From positions 1-27,986 of the forward strand of contig JBQCGP010000082.1 of the NCBI GenBank assembly GCA_051955535.1: 27,986 bases of DNA, given 5' to 3'. Made by a program: the position numbers and the translations under genes. This DNA comes from 13-2-20CM-68-14 sp051955535. Its GTDB lineage: Bacteria > Actinomycetota > Thermoleophilia > Gaiellales > Gaiellaceae. Under the pieces are notes generated by a model. The model had not been told where the DNA came from and did no database searches. It saw only the letters and a list, made by a program, of their open reading frames with translations. How positions within the stretch are numbered: position 1 is the stretch's first letter; each line of letters opens with the position of its first letter. This document shows positions 13,658 through 22,076 of this stretch, piece after piece.

Positions 13658-16060
13658 GTGGACACACGCAACGCGCGCCGAGAAGCGCGCCGTAGTCGGT
13701 CCCATCTGTCGTCCATCGCCTTGTCATTCGGGCTACTGGCGCTAGCGGCCGTGCTCGGGATCGCGATCCCGGCTGCTGCCGCGACGAATGACAACGGGGG
13801 CGGAACCGTCGAGGTTCGGAAGCCGGCGCACCAGGACGTCTCGCCGGCGCTCCGCACGATCAAACCGAAGAAAGCCAAGAAGAAGATCCGCGAGATGGAC
13901 GAACACGAGATTCCGCCGCCGGTCTCGACCGGCGCGCCGGACACCGTGGTCCAGTCGCAGGCGGCCACGAGCGCGGCCGCACCGACCGCGGGCGCGGGCT
14001 TCGAGGGTCTTGGAACCGGCCTTCCGGGCGCGACCGTGGACGCCGCTCCGCCCGACCCGAACGGTGACGTCGGGCCGAACAACTTCGTCGAGATCGTCAA
14101 CGAGCAGTTCGCCGTGTTCAGCAAGACCGGCTCGGTCCTCTACGGCCCCGCGGACACGAACACCCTCTGGAGCGGTTTCGGCGGCGGTTGCCAGTCGAAC
14201 AACGATGGCGACGCGACGGTCAAGTACGACCGGCTCGCCGACCGCTGGATCATCAGCCAGTTCTCGGTGTCGACGACGCCGTACCTGCAGTGCGTCGCGG
14301 TCTCGACCACCGGCGATCCGACCGGCTCGTACTACCGCTACTCGTTCAACTACGGCAACGTCGCGTTTCCCGACTACCCGAAGCTCGGTGTCTGGTCGGA
14401 CGCCTACTACGAGACGTACAACATCTTCAACAACGGCGTCACCTTCGCCGGCGCAAAGGTGTGCGCTTTCAACCGTGCGGCCATGCTCGTCGGCGGCGCG
14501 GTGACGCAGCAATGCTTCAACACGAGCTCGGCCTACGGCGGCCTGCTTCCGTCGGACCTCGACGGATCGACGCAGCCGCCGACGGGCTCCCCGAATTACG
14601 TCATGAACTTCGGCACCAATGCGCTGAACCTCTGGAAGTTCCACGTCGATTGGACGAACGCTGCGGCGTCGACCTTCTCAGGGCCGACGAGCATCCCGGT
14701 CGCGGCCTTCACCGCCGCCTGCAGCGGCGGCGGCACGTGCATCCCGCAGTCCGGGACGACGAACAAGCTCGACTCACTCGCCGACCGCCTGATGTACCGC
14801 TTGGCGTACCGCAACTTCGGCGACCACGAGTCGATCGTCGTCAACCAATCGGTCACCGCCGGCAGCTCGGTCGGGATCCGCTGGTACGAGCTGCGCGATC
14901 CGGGCGGAACGCCGACCGTCTACCAGCAGAGCACGTACGCACCGGACTCGACCTATCGCTGGATGGGCTCCATTGCGATGGACCACAACGGCGATCTCGG
15001 CCTGGGCTATAGCGCATCGAGCTCGAGCATCAAACCCGCGATCCGCTACACGGGCCGCGCGGTGGACGATCCGCTCAACACGCTGCAGGCTGAGTCGACG
15101 TTGATCCAGGGAACCGGCTCCCAGACCGGCGGCCTCAATCGCTGGGGCGACTACTCGAGCATCGCCGTCGACCCGAGCGACGACTGCACGTTCTGGTACA
15201 CGAACGAGTACCTGTCGGCGAACGGAAGCTTCAACTGGCGGACGCGGATCGGCTCGTTCAAGTTCCCGAACTGCTCCACGCAGCCGCCTCCGCCGCCTCC
15301 GCCCCCGCCGACTAACGATTTCTCGATCTCCGCCAGCCCGAGCAGCCTGACCGTCGATCAGGGCCAGAACGGGACTTCGACCGTCTCGACGAGCGTCACC
15401 GCCGGGTCGGCCGAGAACGTCGCCCTGACCGCGACAGGGCAACCGGCGGGAACGACCGTCACCTTCAGCCCGTCGTCGGTCACCGCCGGCGGCTCGTCGA
15501 CGATGACGGTGTCCAACAGCACGGCACCCGGCGGGACGTACACGATCACTGTCAAGGGCACGAGCCCCAGCGCCTCGCACACGGCGACCGTGACGCTGAA
15601 CGTTCCGAGTCACAACGTCGTCTCGAACCCCGGCTTCGAGACCGGTGCGTTCGCTCCATGGACGACGGGAGGCGTGCGCGCGCCGATCATCGTCGGCTCG
15701 GGGGCGCACGGCGGCACCTATGCCGCGCGGCCGGGCTCGCCCTCGCCGTACAACGGCAACAGCACGTTCCAGCAGACGATCACCGTCCCGGCCGGCGGAG
15801 GAACGCTGAGCTACTGGTACAAACCGCACTGCCCGGACACGCTGGCCTACGACCAGCAGCAGATGCAGATCCGCAACACGGCCGGCACCAGGCTCGCCAC
15901 CGTGATGAACGTCTGCTCGAATTCGGGCGTCTGGACCCAGCGGACGTTCAACCTGGCGTCATACGCCGGGCAGACCGTTGTCCTGTGGTTCAACGTGCAC
16001 GACGACGGCTGGCCGACCGATCCGACCTACATGCTCGTGGACGACGTCTCGATTCAGTAA
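13658..16060 (+). CDS. large secreted multidomain surface protein with Ig-like and jelly-roll (CBM-like) domains
   Basis: An 800-residue exported protein. Residues 1-42 are a long signal peptide with a basic start (RREARRSRSH) and a hydrophobic core ending IAIPAAAA. Residues about 110-540 are a Tyr/Trp/Gly/Asn-rich globular domain (DPNGDVGPNNFVEIVNEQFAVF, DYPKLGVWSDAYYETYNIF) of the kind seen in predicted secreted beta-propeller-like proteins; I do not know its function. A run of nine prolines at about 544-552 is a linker. Residues about 555-650 form an Ig-like Ser/Thr-rich domain, and about 651-800 a jelly-roll domain opening with NPGFETGAFAPW and ending YMLVDDVSIQ, as in carbohydrate-binding-like modules. 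There is no sorting signal or membrane anchor at the C-terminus. It ends just before a strong hairpin, so it is likely a single-gene transcript. Confidence 0.78.
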   Translation: MDTRNARREARRSRSHLSSIALSFGLLALAAVLGIAIPAAAATNDNGGGTVEVRKPAHQDVSPALRTIKPKKAKKKIREMDEHEIPPPVSTGAPDTVVQSQAATSAAAPTAGAGFEGLGTGLPGATVDAAPPDPNGDVGPNNFVEIVNEQFAVFSKTGSVLYGPADTNTLWSGFGGGCQSNNDGDATVKYDRLADRWIISQFSVSTTPYLQCVAVSTTGDPTGSYYRYSFNYGNVAFPDYPKLGVWSDAYYETYNIFNNGVTFAGAKVCAFNRAAMLVGGAVTQQCFNTSSAYGGLLPSDLDGSTQPPTGSPNYVMNFGTNALNLWKFHVDWTNAAASTFSGPTSIPVAAFTAACSGGGTCIPQSGTTNKLDSLADRLMYRLAYRNFGDHESIVVNQSVTAGSSVGIRWYELRDPGGTPTVYQQSTYAPDSTYRWMGSIAMDHNGDLGLGYSASSSSIKPAIRYTGRAVDDPLNTLQAESTLIQGTGSQTGGLNRWGDYSSIAVDPSDDCTFWYTNEYLSANGSFNWRTRIGSFKFPNCSTQPPPPPPPPPTNDFSISASPSSLTVDQGQNGTSTVSTSVTAGSAENVALTATGQPAGTTVTFSPSSVTAGGSSTMTVSNSTAPGGTYTITVKGTSPSASHTATVTLNVPSHNVVSNPGFETGAFAPWTTGGVRAPIIVGSGAHGGTYAARPGSPSPYNGNSTFQQTITVPAGGGTLSYWYKPHCPDTLAYDQQQMQIRNTAGTRLATVMNVCSNSGVWTQRTFNLASYAGQTVVLWFNVHDDGWPTDPTYMLVDDVSIQ

Positions 16061-16068
16061 GCCGGATC

Positions 16069-16100
16069 GCACCGGGCGGGCCGAAAGGCCCGCCCGGTGC
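16069..16100 (+). terminator. strong hairpin terminator without a T-tract
   Basis: A perfect 14-bp stem, GCACCGGGCGGGCC pairing with GGCCCGCCCGGTGC around a GAAA tetraloop, begins 9 bases after the stop of the large secreted protein. No run of T follows (TCAACTAG), as is common for high-GC actinobacterial terminators. It separates that gene from the cupin gene. Confidence 0.8.
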
Positions 16101-16117
16101 TCAACTAGCCTTGCATC

Positions 16118-16483
16118 ATGGACATCGTGCGCCGAGATCAGCGCGAGGCCTTCATCACCGCTGATGGCTCCTCGATTCGGGAGCTGGCCGGCATTCCGTC
16201 AGGAAACGCGCACAACCAGAGCCTGGCTGAGGCGGTCGTAGCGCCGGGGAGCGCGACCATCGCCCACTTACACCACCGGAGCGAGGAGATCTATCTGTTC
16301 ACCCATGGGAGCGGCCGGATGCGGCTCGGTGACGAAGAGCGCCTGGTTCGCGCCGGAGACTGCATCGTCATAGCTCCGGGCGTCGCGCACAAACTGTGGG
16401 CAGACGAGGGAGAGCCGTTAGTGCTCCTGTGCTGCTGCGCTCCGGCATACACGCATGCGGACACGGAGCTGCTCGAAGGCTGA
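16118..16483 (+). CDS. single-domain cupin protein
   Basis: A 121-residue small beta-barrel protein. The two cupin motifs are present: motif 1 includes H50-L-H52 and an acidic residue at E56/E57 (AHLHHRSEEIYLFTHGSGRM), and motif 2 is GDCIVIAPGVAHKLW with H91. Together these make a normal metal site (two His, Glu, His). Three consecutive Cys residues (LLCCCAP) close the barrel. Such stand-alone cupins are dioxygenases, isomerases or sensors and the reaction cannot be named here. The ATG at 16118 has no clear ribosome site and lies 17 bases after the hairpin. Confidence 0.85.
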   Translation: MDIVRRDQREAFITADGSSIRELAGIPSGNAHNQSLAEAVVAPGSATIAHLHHRSEEIYLFTHGSGRMRLGDEERLVRAGDCIVIAPGVAHKLWADEGEPLVLLCCCAPAYTHADTELLEG

Positions 16484-16490
16484 GCGTCGT

Positions 16491-17138
16491 TTAGTGCGCC
16501 GCGCGCTCCGGGGCGCGGCTGATCAGCGAGATCACGCGCGCGGCATCCTCGATCGGGAGGACGTCCGTGTTGAGCACGAGGTCGTAATGCGTCGGCGCTT
16601 CCTGATCGACCCCGTGGAAGCTCTTCAGATAGTCGCGGCGCCCTGCGTCGGCATCCTTGATCTTGCGTCGGGCCTCGTTGGGGTCGATCTCCTCGAGCGC
16701 CGCCAGGCGTGTCGCCCGCGTGTCCGGCGACGCCGTCACGAGCACGCGGAGCGCGTCGGGCGAGCGAGCGACGACGTGCGACGCGGCGTGGGCGACGATC
16801 ACCACGTTTCCGCGCGCCGCCGCCTGCTCGATCGCCTCGCGGATCAAGGCGAGCAGGTCGTAGCGGCCGAGCTCTCTGCCGGTCGGAGGCAGGCCCACCG
16901 TGCCGATCGTCCATGTCTCGCCCCCTCCTTCCGCGATCGCGTCGAGGGCGCGCACGATCAAAGACCTCCGCCGTTCCGCGTCTGCGACCTCGTCGTGGCC
17001 GACCCCCGCTTTGGCCGCAGCCCGCGCCACGATCTCGTCGTCGACGTAGAGAAAGCCGAGCTGGTCCGCGACCAGTCGCCCGACTTCCTCGCCGCCCGCG
17101 CCGGTGGCGTGTGAGATGCATATGACTCGGCACTCCAC
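16491..17138 (-). CDS. cytidylate kinase-like P-loop protein
   Basis: A 215-residue protein whose N-terminus (VICISHATGAGGEEVGRLVADQLGFLYVDDEIV) matches the cytidylate-kinase-like family: a Gly-rich P-loop near residues 8-15, then the LADQLGF/YVDDEI block. Later parts include NVVIVAHAASHVV, VLVTASPDTRATRL and RRDYLKSFHGVD (the lid-like region), and YDLVLNTDVLPIEDAARVI. This family is distinct from the essential Cmk; its substrate is uncertain. The open frame runs far upstream into the next gene, so I set the start at the GTG with first base 17138, immediately before the P-loop strand and 32 bases after the upstream gene's stop. No strong ribosome site is seen. It converges with the cupin gene, stops only 7 bases apart. 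Confidence 0.8.
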   Translation of the reverse strand: MECRVICISHATGAGGEEVGRLVADQLGFLYVDDEIVARAAAKAGVGHDEVADAERRRSLIVRALDAIAEGGGETWTIGTVGLPPTGRELGRYDLLALIREAIEQAAARGNVVIVAHAASHVVARSPDALRVLVTASPDTRATRLAALEEIDPNEARRKIKDADAGRRDYLKSFHGVDQEAPTHYDLVLNTDVLPIEDAARVISLISRAPERAAH

Positions 17139-17170
17139 CCGAGCGACGCTAGAACTCGCTGACGGCCACG

Positions 17171-18157
17171 TCAAGCCGTCGTTGCGGTTGCGTACGCGAG
17201 CGCGTTGATGCGCGGTAGCCGGTCGCCTCGGAGCAAGCTCGCGTGCCACGTCTCGCCGCGATCCGTGCTGGCCCAGAGCTGACCGTCGGCCAGGCCGGCG
17301 AACAGGCGCCGCTCCGTCGAAAGAAGCGCGTACGGCATCGCCGGAAGCGGTTCCGGCAGGCCGCCGGACAGTGGGTGCCACGCCCCGTCCCGCCAGGCGT
17401 AGATGCGCGCCTCCGGATCTCCTCCGCCGTGCGCCGCGAACGGGCCCGTGCTCGCCGAGACGTACCACGAATCCGGATCGTCGGGATCGACCGCGACCGA
17501 CCACGTGTAGTGACGGTCGAGGCCGGTCTCCGCCGCCTGCCAACTCTCCCCTCCGTCGTCGCTCGACGCAGCACCGCCGCCGCCGGCCTCGTAGGCGCAC
17601 CCTTCGATCCGCGGGTGCCAGGCCAGCGAGTGGACATCGCGCTGCGCGCCGGGCCGATGATCCTGCCAGGAACCGCCACCATCGACGGAGCGCATCAGGC
17701 CGCCGAGCTCGATCCCGACCAGCAGCAGGTCGGGATCGTGCGGGTTCGGCGCAATCCACCGCACGTGCGAGGTCCACGGGCGCGGCGGGAAACTCCAGGT
17801 CGGCCGCGAGGGCAGGTCGAGCAGAGCATTGAGCTCCCGCCACGTCGTCCCGCTGTCGTCGCTGCGGAAGAGGGCGCTCGGCTCGGTGCCGGCGTAGACG
17901 GCGCCGTCGGCGGCGCTCACCGCGACGGAGAAAACGCCCGGCGCCGGTAGCTCGCAGTCGGCCCAGCTACGACCGCCGTCGCTCGTGCGCCGAAGCCCTC
18001 GCTCGCGTAGGCCGGCGTAGACGACCTCGGCGTCTCGTGGATCGACGGCCAGGCACTGGGCGCCGCTTCCCTGGAGCGCGAGCGAGACTTCCCAGGCGCC
18101 GTCGCTCTCGTCGAGGCGCGCTATTCCGTCGCCGGTCGAGGCGTACAGTCGAGCCAC
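17171..18157 (-). CDS. BNR/Asp-box repeat beta-propeller protein (sialidase-like fold)
   Basis: A 328-residue protein from a GTG at 18157. Repeated Asp-box text marks a sialidase-type beta-propeller: TSDGGRSW, SDDSGTTW, SVDGGGSW, SDDGGESW and STDRGETW, each followed by VAV/LAV strands such as CLAVDPRDAEVVYAG. There is no signal peptide, so it is probably cytoplasmic, unlike most sialidases, and I see no Arg triad that would argue for sialidase activity. Proteins of this type are often annotated as exo-alpha-sialidase or photosynthesis-stability-like; the function here is unknown. It lies upstream of the cytidylate-kinase-like gene on the same strand with a 32-base gap. Confidence 0.82.
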   Translation of the reverse strand: MARLYASTGDGIARLDESDGAWEVSLALQGSGAQCLAVDPRDAEVVYAGLRERGLRRTSDGGRSWADCELPAPGVFSVAVSAADGAVYAGTEPSALFRSDDSGTTWRELNALLDLPSRPTWSFPPRPWTSHVRWIAPNPHDPDLLLVGIELGGLMRSVDGGGSWQDHRPGAQRDVHSLAWHPRIEGCAYEAGGGGAASSDDGGESWQAAETGLDRHYTWSVAVDPDDPDSWYVSASTGPFAAHGGGDPEARIYAWRDGAWHPLSGGLPEPLPAMPYALLSTERRLFAGLADGQLWASTDRGETWHASLLRGDRLPRINALAYATATTA

Positions 18158-18302
18158 GGTTTCACTCTAGGTTCTAGCCAGTTTCTGGGTCGAGAACGCG
18201 CCCAATGCGCCTCGCGGACTTGGCCTTCGGGCCTTGTTTGTCGCATCATCGTTGCAGGCGGTGTAGCTCGAAACTCGTTGAAGGCGGTCGAGGAAACCGG
18301 TC

Positions 18303-20777
18303 ATGCGGCGATCACTAATCGGCAAACGGACGCGCGACACGCCGTCGCCGTTCGCAAACGTCGAGGTTCACCTGCTCGAGCCGCGACTCGAGAGCAAACA
18401 CCACGCAGTCACGAACGTCGATCCGGTCGGCGTGATCGAGCACTTCACGTTCGCGGACGTCGCTCGCGAGGCGGGACGCTGGGCGCACCTGCTGCGCGCG
18501 AGCGGTCTCCAGCCCGGCGACCGCGTGCTCGTCCTCGCCGGCCGCGAATGGGCTTGGCGGTGCGCGCTTCTCGGCGTGCTGCGCGCTGGCGGTGTCGCGG
18601 TGCCGTGTCCGGCGTCGCTGCCGGTACAGGAGATTCGGGCGATTGGGGCAAGCGCAGGCGCAGGGCAGCTGATTTCGATCCCGGCGCGACCCGACCTCGC
18701 CGAGGCTGACGGTCTCGCCGTCCTGGACGCGGAAGGAATCGATGCGATCGACGCATCCAGGGCGCTGCAGGAACCCGCGCACGAGTCGCGGCGGGACGAC
18801 GTCGCGCTCGTCCTCTATGCACGTCGCGCCGACGGCCTTCGCGGCGCCATGCACACTCACGCCTCACTGATCGCTCAAGCCGAAGCCGGCACGCACTGGC
18901 TTGGCGTCGGCGAAGACGAGCCCGTCTGGTGCACGGCCGCCGAGGGGTCGCCCGAGTCGATCTGGCTATTGCTCGCGGGCTGGCAAGGGGGCGCGAATAT
19001 CGTCAATGTCGATCTCGAGCTCGACCCCGAGGCCATGCTCGAGCTGCTCGGGAGGCTCGGCATGGCCGCCGTTTGGTTCTCGGACGAGGAGTACGAGCGG
19101 CTGGAGTCGGCCGCCCCGGCTGCCCGGATCAACGGCTCGATCAACCGCGCGCTCCTGAGTGACGAGCGCTCGAGCGGAGCACAAGCGTTCTCAAACGCGG
19201 TGGGCGCCAACGTTGCCGCGGTCTTCGGGCTCGCCGAGCTAGGCGTCGTCGCCGGGTGGCCGGCCGGGACCGAGGGCGAAGACATGGCCGAAACGGCGCG
19301 GCCGGTGCCGGGCATCGAGCTGGCGGTCATCGGCGAGGAGGGCCTGAGATTGCCCGCGGGTCTGGTGGGCGATGTGGTCGTGCGAGGTGAGGCGCCCTCG
19401 CTCGTTGTCGGCTATGCGGGCTCCGGAGATGGGGTTCCGCAGAGGGATGGGTGGTTCCGCTTCGGTTGGCGAGGAGCCCTGGCTGCAGACGGAGCCCTCC
19501 GGCTCGCCTCGCGGTCGCCGGCGGAGCTCGAGCCGGTCGAGGAGGAAGCCGAGGCCGAGGAGCGGCGGCGGCGCGAAGAGGAAGAGGCTCGCAAGCTCGT
19601 CGCTGCGGCGATCGCCGCGGCGGCAGCGGAGGCAGAAAGAGCACGACGCGAGGCCGCCGCAGCCGAGGAGCGCCGCCGCGCCGAGGAAAGGCAGCGTGAA
19701 GAAGAACGCCGCCGGGCCGAGCAGGAGGCGAAGCACCAGGCCGAGGAAGAGGCCAGGGTGCGCGCGCAAGCTGAGGCGGCGGCACGGGCCGAACGCGAGG
19801 CGGAAGAACGCCGCCGTGCCGAAGAGGAGGCGAAGCACAGAGCTGAGGAGGAGGCCAGAGAGCGCGAGCAGGCCGAAGCAGCGGCGCGGGCCGAGCGAGA
19901 GGCGGAAGAACGCCGCCGTGCCGAAGAGGAGGCGAAGCGCCGAGCCGAGCAGGAGGCGAGGGAGCGCGCGCAGGCCGAGGCGGCCGCAGTGGTCCAGCGC
20001 GAGGCCGAAGAACGCCGCCGTGCCGAAGAAGGGCAGCGGCGCGAGGAAGAGCGCCAGGAGGAGGAAGCAAGGAGTCGGGCCGAGCAGGAGGCCAGACAGC
20101 GCGAGGCGGCAGTGGCCGAGCGCGAAGCCGCCGCGGCCGCGGAGCAGCACCGTGCCGAAGCGGTCGAAAACGAGCGAGCCACCGAGGCTGGCGCCGGCGT
20201 CCTGCAAACGAAGCCGGGCGCGGCGGGGCCGGCTTGGCGACACCTTCGGGCCGGGGCGTGGCAGCTGCTGGCAGCTCTCTCGCTACTCGTCATCGGCGTC
20301 CTACTCGCCGCGTACTTCCTCAAACGACCCCAGCACAGCACGGCTACCCGGCCAGTGAGGGTTCCCACCGCCTCTGCGGCGAGCCTGGCTCAGGTGCCCG
20401 ACGTTGTCAACCAGAAGCGAGAGTCCGCTCTGGCGAAGCTGCGTGCCGCGGGATTCGAATCGCACGTGAAGACGGTGCCGGCACCTGGGACGGCCGGCGT
20501 GGTCGTCCATGAGACGCCGGCTGCCGGAACGAAGGTCCGGAAGGGATCGGCCATTACGCTGCGGGTCTCCGTGAGGCTCGAGGTCGTTGTCCCGACCGTT
20601 TTGGGGCTCAGGAGGACGGTGGCGCAGAGCAACCTCGCCGCCGCAGGCCTAGGTACGCGGATCGTCTACGGCACCTCGCCGGCCGCCGCCGGCCACGTCT
20701 ACACGCAGAGCCCGGCCGGAGGAGTCAGGGTCACGAGGGGCACGAAGGTCCTGCTTGCGGTTTCGCGCGGTCGGTAG
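18303..20777 (+). CDS. degenerate ANL domain-coiled coil-transmembrane-PASTA protein
   Basis: An 824-residue paralogue of the protein at 8944-11577. ATG at 18303 has GAGGA about 9 bases upstream. Residues about 20-395 are the same ANL-like domain (LQPGDRVLVLAGREWAWRCALLG, MHTHASLIAQA, VFGLAELGVVAGWPAG). It again has a broken P-loop (LYARRADGLRG from about 169), Ala for Thr in the A5-like GLTE site, and GWFRFGWRGAL at 383-393 where TGD is expected. A charged coiled coil spans about 400-640. One membrane helix lies at about 653-673 (WQLLAALSLLVIGVLLAAYF). Two PASTA domains follow: about 698-762 (VPDVVNQKRESALAKLRAAGF) and 763-824 (VPTVLGLRRTVAQSNLAAAGL). The likely topology is that of PknB kinases: cytoplasmic enzyme-like domain, one helix, outer PASTA repeats that bind peptidoglycan in that family. 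Hence a possible cell-wall-linked sensor or scaffold; this is inference. Confidence 0.83.
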   Translation: MRRSLIGKRTRDTPSPFANVEVHLLEPRLESKHHAVTNVDPVGVIEHFTFADVAREAGRWAHLLRASGLQPGDRVLVLAGREWAWRCALLGVLRAGGVAVPCPASLPVQEIRAIGASAGAGQLISIPARPDLAEADGLAVLDAEGIDAIDASRALQEPAHESRRDDVALVLYARRADGLRGAMHTHASLIAQAEAGTHWLGVGEDEPVWCTAAEGSPESIWLLLAGWQGGANIVNVDLELDPEAMLELLGRLGMAAVWFSDEEYERLESAAPAARINGSINRALLSDERSSGAQAFSNAVGANVAAVFGLAELGVVAGWPAGTEGEDMAETARPVPGIELAVIGEEGLRLPAGLVGDVVVRGEAPSLVVGYAGSGDGVPQRDGWFRFGWRGALAADGALRLASRSPAELEPVEEEAEAEERRRREEEEARKLVAAAIAAAAAEAERARREAAAAEERRRAEERQREEERRRAEQEAKHQAEEEARVRAQAEAAARAEREAEERRRAEEEAKHRAEEEAREREQAEAAARAEREAEERRRAEEEAKRRAEQEARERAQAEAAAVVQREAEERRRAEEGQRREEERQEEEARSRAEQEARQREAAVAEREAAAAAEQHRAEAVENERATEAGAGVLQTKPGAAGPAWRHLRAGAWQLLAALSLLVIGVLLAAYFLKRPQHSTATRPVRVPTASAASLAQVPDVVNQKRESALAKLRAAGFESHVKTVPAPGTAGVVVHETPAAGTKVRKGSAITLRVSVRLEVVVPTVLGLRRTVAQSNLAAAGLGTRIVYGTSPAAAGHVYTQSPAGGVRVTRGTKVLLAVSRGR
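19800..20040 (+). repeat. 102-bp tandem coding repeats in the coiled coil
   Basis: A 34-codon unit (REAEERRRAEE...AQAEAAA) recurs, with the shared GAAGAACGCCGCCGTGCC text spaced 102 bases apart (units beginning near 19801, 19903 and 20005). The third unit then diverges. The period differs from the 174-bp and 120-bp repeats of the paralogue, so the coiled coils expanded independently. Confidence 0.75.
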
Positions 20778-20807
20778 GCGGAGGGAACTATTTTCGTAGC
20801 GGCGGAA

Positions 20808-20856
20808 CGCGAAGACCGCCTGGTTCATCTGCTCGGTACGCGTCGCGGTCTTCGCG
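20808..20856 (+). terminator. long-loop inverted repeat downstream of the PASTA gene
   Basis: CGCGAAGACCGC (20808-20819) and GCGGTCTTCGCG (20845-20856) form a perfect 12-bp stem around a 25-base loop, 30 bases after the stop. It may end transcription of the PASTA gene, although the loop is long for a terminator and no T-run follows. Confidence 0.45.
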
Positions 20857-20860
20857 ACCC

Positions 20861-20881
20861 GCGCATGGCTAAGCCACGCGC
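20861..20881 (+). other. short hairpin next to the inverted repeat
   Basis: GCGC-A-TGGC-TAA-GCCA-C-GCGC folds into a compact hairpin with one A-C mismatch, starting 4 bases after the 12-bp inverted repeat. The two may act together as a tandem terminator. From here to the tRNA-half copy at 21054 I see no gene or further structure. Confidence 0.35.
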
Positions 20882-21053
20882 ACCACTACTACGGGTGAAA
20901 CGGGGTTAGTGCCGATGACCTTGTCCTAGACGAAAACGCCCGCCTGGTTATCACTGTCGACAAACAAACGGATCCAGTCCCCTCGTACACCCCGGTACCA
21001 GCGGAGACTCGGACGGAGGCGGGAAGAGGCGCGGGATGCGAGGCCCACGCTCA

Positions 21054-21097
21054 AAGCCGACGCCCGGGACTCGAACCGGGGACCCCTTCATTACGAG
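21054..21097 (-). repeat. left attachment-site copy (3' half of tRNA-Thr)
   Basis: 44 bases matching 22745-22787 except for one extra G in the T-stem region (CCCGGGACTCG against CCCGGACTCG). It covers the tRNA from the first base of the anticodon loop to the 3' end; beyond it (GGAACGCC) identity stops at once. It cannot form a tRNA. Confidence 0.85.
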
Positions 21098-21193
21098 GAA
21101 CGCCGCAAGCGGCGCGTATCGGCTCCAACCGGCTTCCTAAGCGCGATTTGCACCCCTCGGTCGAGGTGATTCCCGTTTGGGGCCGCCGTGTAC

Positions 21194-21212
21194 TTGACGC
21201 AAACTTGACGCA
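21194..21212 (+). repeat. paired TTGACGCA repeats, left end of the element
   Basis: TTGACGCA occurs at 21194-21201 and 21205-21212, an 11-base period (one helical turn), about 100 bases inside the left att copy. The same pair occurs near the right end. This is the layout of integrase arm-type binding sites; the role is inferred. Confidence 0.55.
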
Positions 21213-21265
21213 TGGGACCCTACGGCCCCGCTGGTCGCCCCCACGAAGCGACGTAAGGTCACCCG

Positions 21266-21988
21266 ATGATTGCAGCGAACTCGATGAACTTCGGCGATTG
21301 GGTTGGAGCAGCGCTTAGCCTCGTCCAAATCGCCGCCATCGTCATCGGCGCGATCTGGGCCTACTACAAGTTCGTGAAGGGCCGCGTTTGGCATCGGCGA
21401 GCCGAGCCAACGGTCGAGGCGACCCTGATGTCGACTGGAGAGGACTCCGCGCTTCGGACGCGGGTAACGCTCAAGAACACCGGCGCTGCTGATGTTCCGT
21501 TGCGGACAACTCTGCTGACGATCTTCTCGGCCGTCGCGGGTGAGAGCGACGAACGCGGCGAAGCGAATTGGGAGGAGATTGCACGCGCCCACGCGTTTCG
21601 CGATCACGAGTCAGTCGAGTCGCAAGAGACGATCACGGACGATTTGGTGATCCCACTCCCGTCCCCGCCGGAGAGCCTGCTTGGCTATCGGGTCAAGTGT
21701 CAGGTTTATGACAGGCGGACAAAGCCTGGAGCGACATGCTGGACTACCCACACGGTCATCCCCAAGAATGGTGAGGCTCCGACGATGCAGAAGGAGGCGG
21801 CTCAAATGAGGGAAGAGCAGCGGCCAGCGGACGAGGACGAAGTCCGGCGCGCAGAAGAGGAACCGGCCCCCCTCGAACGGCAACGCGAGTCCTCCGAAGA
21901 AGAGGCACAGGAGGCCGAGCGCGAGTCGGAAGGGCAGGACCAGCGCAACGCGACTGAGGACGAGGTCCGCGTAGCGGAAAAAGACTGA
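21266..21988 (+). CDS. membrane-anchored hypothetical protein, cargo of the tRNA-Thr element
   Basis: A 240-residue protein I do not recognise. One hydrophobic helix at about residues 12-36 (WVGAALSLVQIAAIVIGAIW) is followed by YYKFVKGRVWHRRAEP, a basic juxtamembrane stretch. Next comes a beta-rich domain at about 50-165 (VEATLMSTGEDSALRTRVTLKNTGAADVPL, LLGYRVKCQVYDRR, CWTTHTVIP). The last 70 residues are a strongly charged, Glu-rich tail. Similar N-anchored proteins with a small beta domain are common among accessory genes of mobile elements, which is only a general resemblance. It is the only sizeable intact gene between the two att copies. Its base composition is lower in G+C than the neighbouring chromosome, consistent with transfer. 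ATG at 21266 has no strong ribosome site. Confidence 0.7.
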   Translation: MIAANSMNFGDWVGAALSLVQIAAIVIGAIWAYYKFVKGRVWHRRAEPTVEATLMSTGEDSALRTRVTLKNTGAADVPLRTTLLTIFSAVAGESDERGEANWEEIARAHAFRDHESVESQETITDDLVIPLPSPPESLLGYRVKCQVYDRRTKPGATCWTTHTVIPKNGEAPTMQKEAAQMREEQRPADEDEVRRAEEEPAPLERQRESSEEEAQEAERESEGQDQRNATEDEVRVAEKD

Positions 21989-22076
21989 GGATGGTCGCAC
22001 AGGGAGCGCAAGAACTAGCTCTTCATCACTAAGCCCCTTGTCTGCCAGAACGGACAACCGGGCGCACTCTTCTGCG

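Noticed and set aside
17139..17843. N-terminal extension of the cytidylate-kinase-like gene to 450 codons
   Set aside because: It would overlap the BNR-repeat gene in another frame; the P-loop strand begins right after the GTG at 17138.
21102..21113. CGCCGC-AA-GCGGCG type hairpin beside the left att copy
   Set aside because: Short, two-base loop, expected by chance in such GC-rich DNA; no gene ends here.
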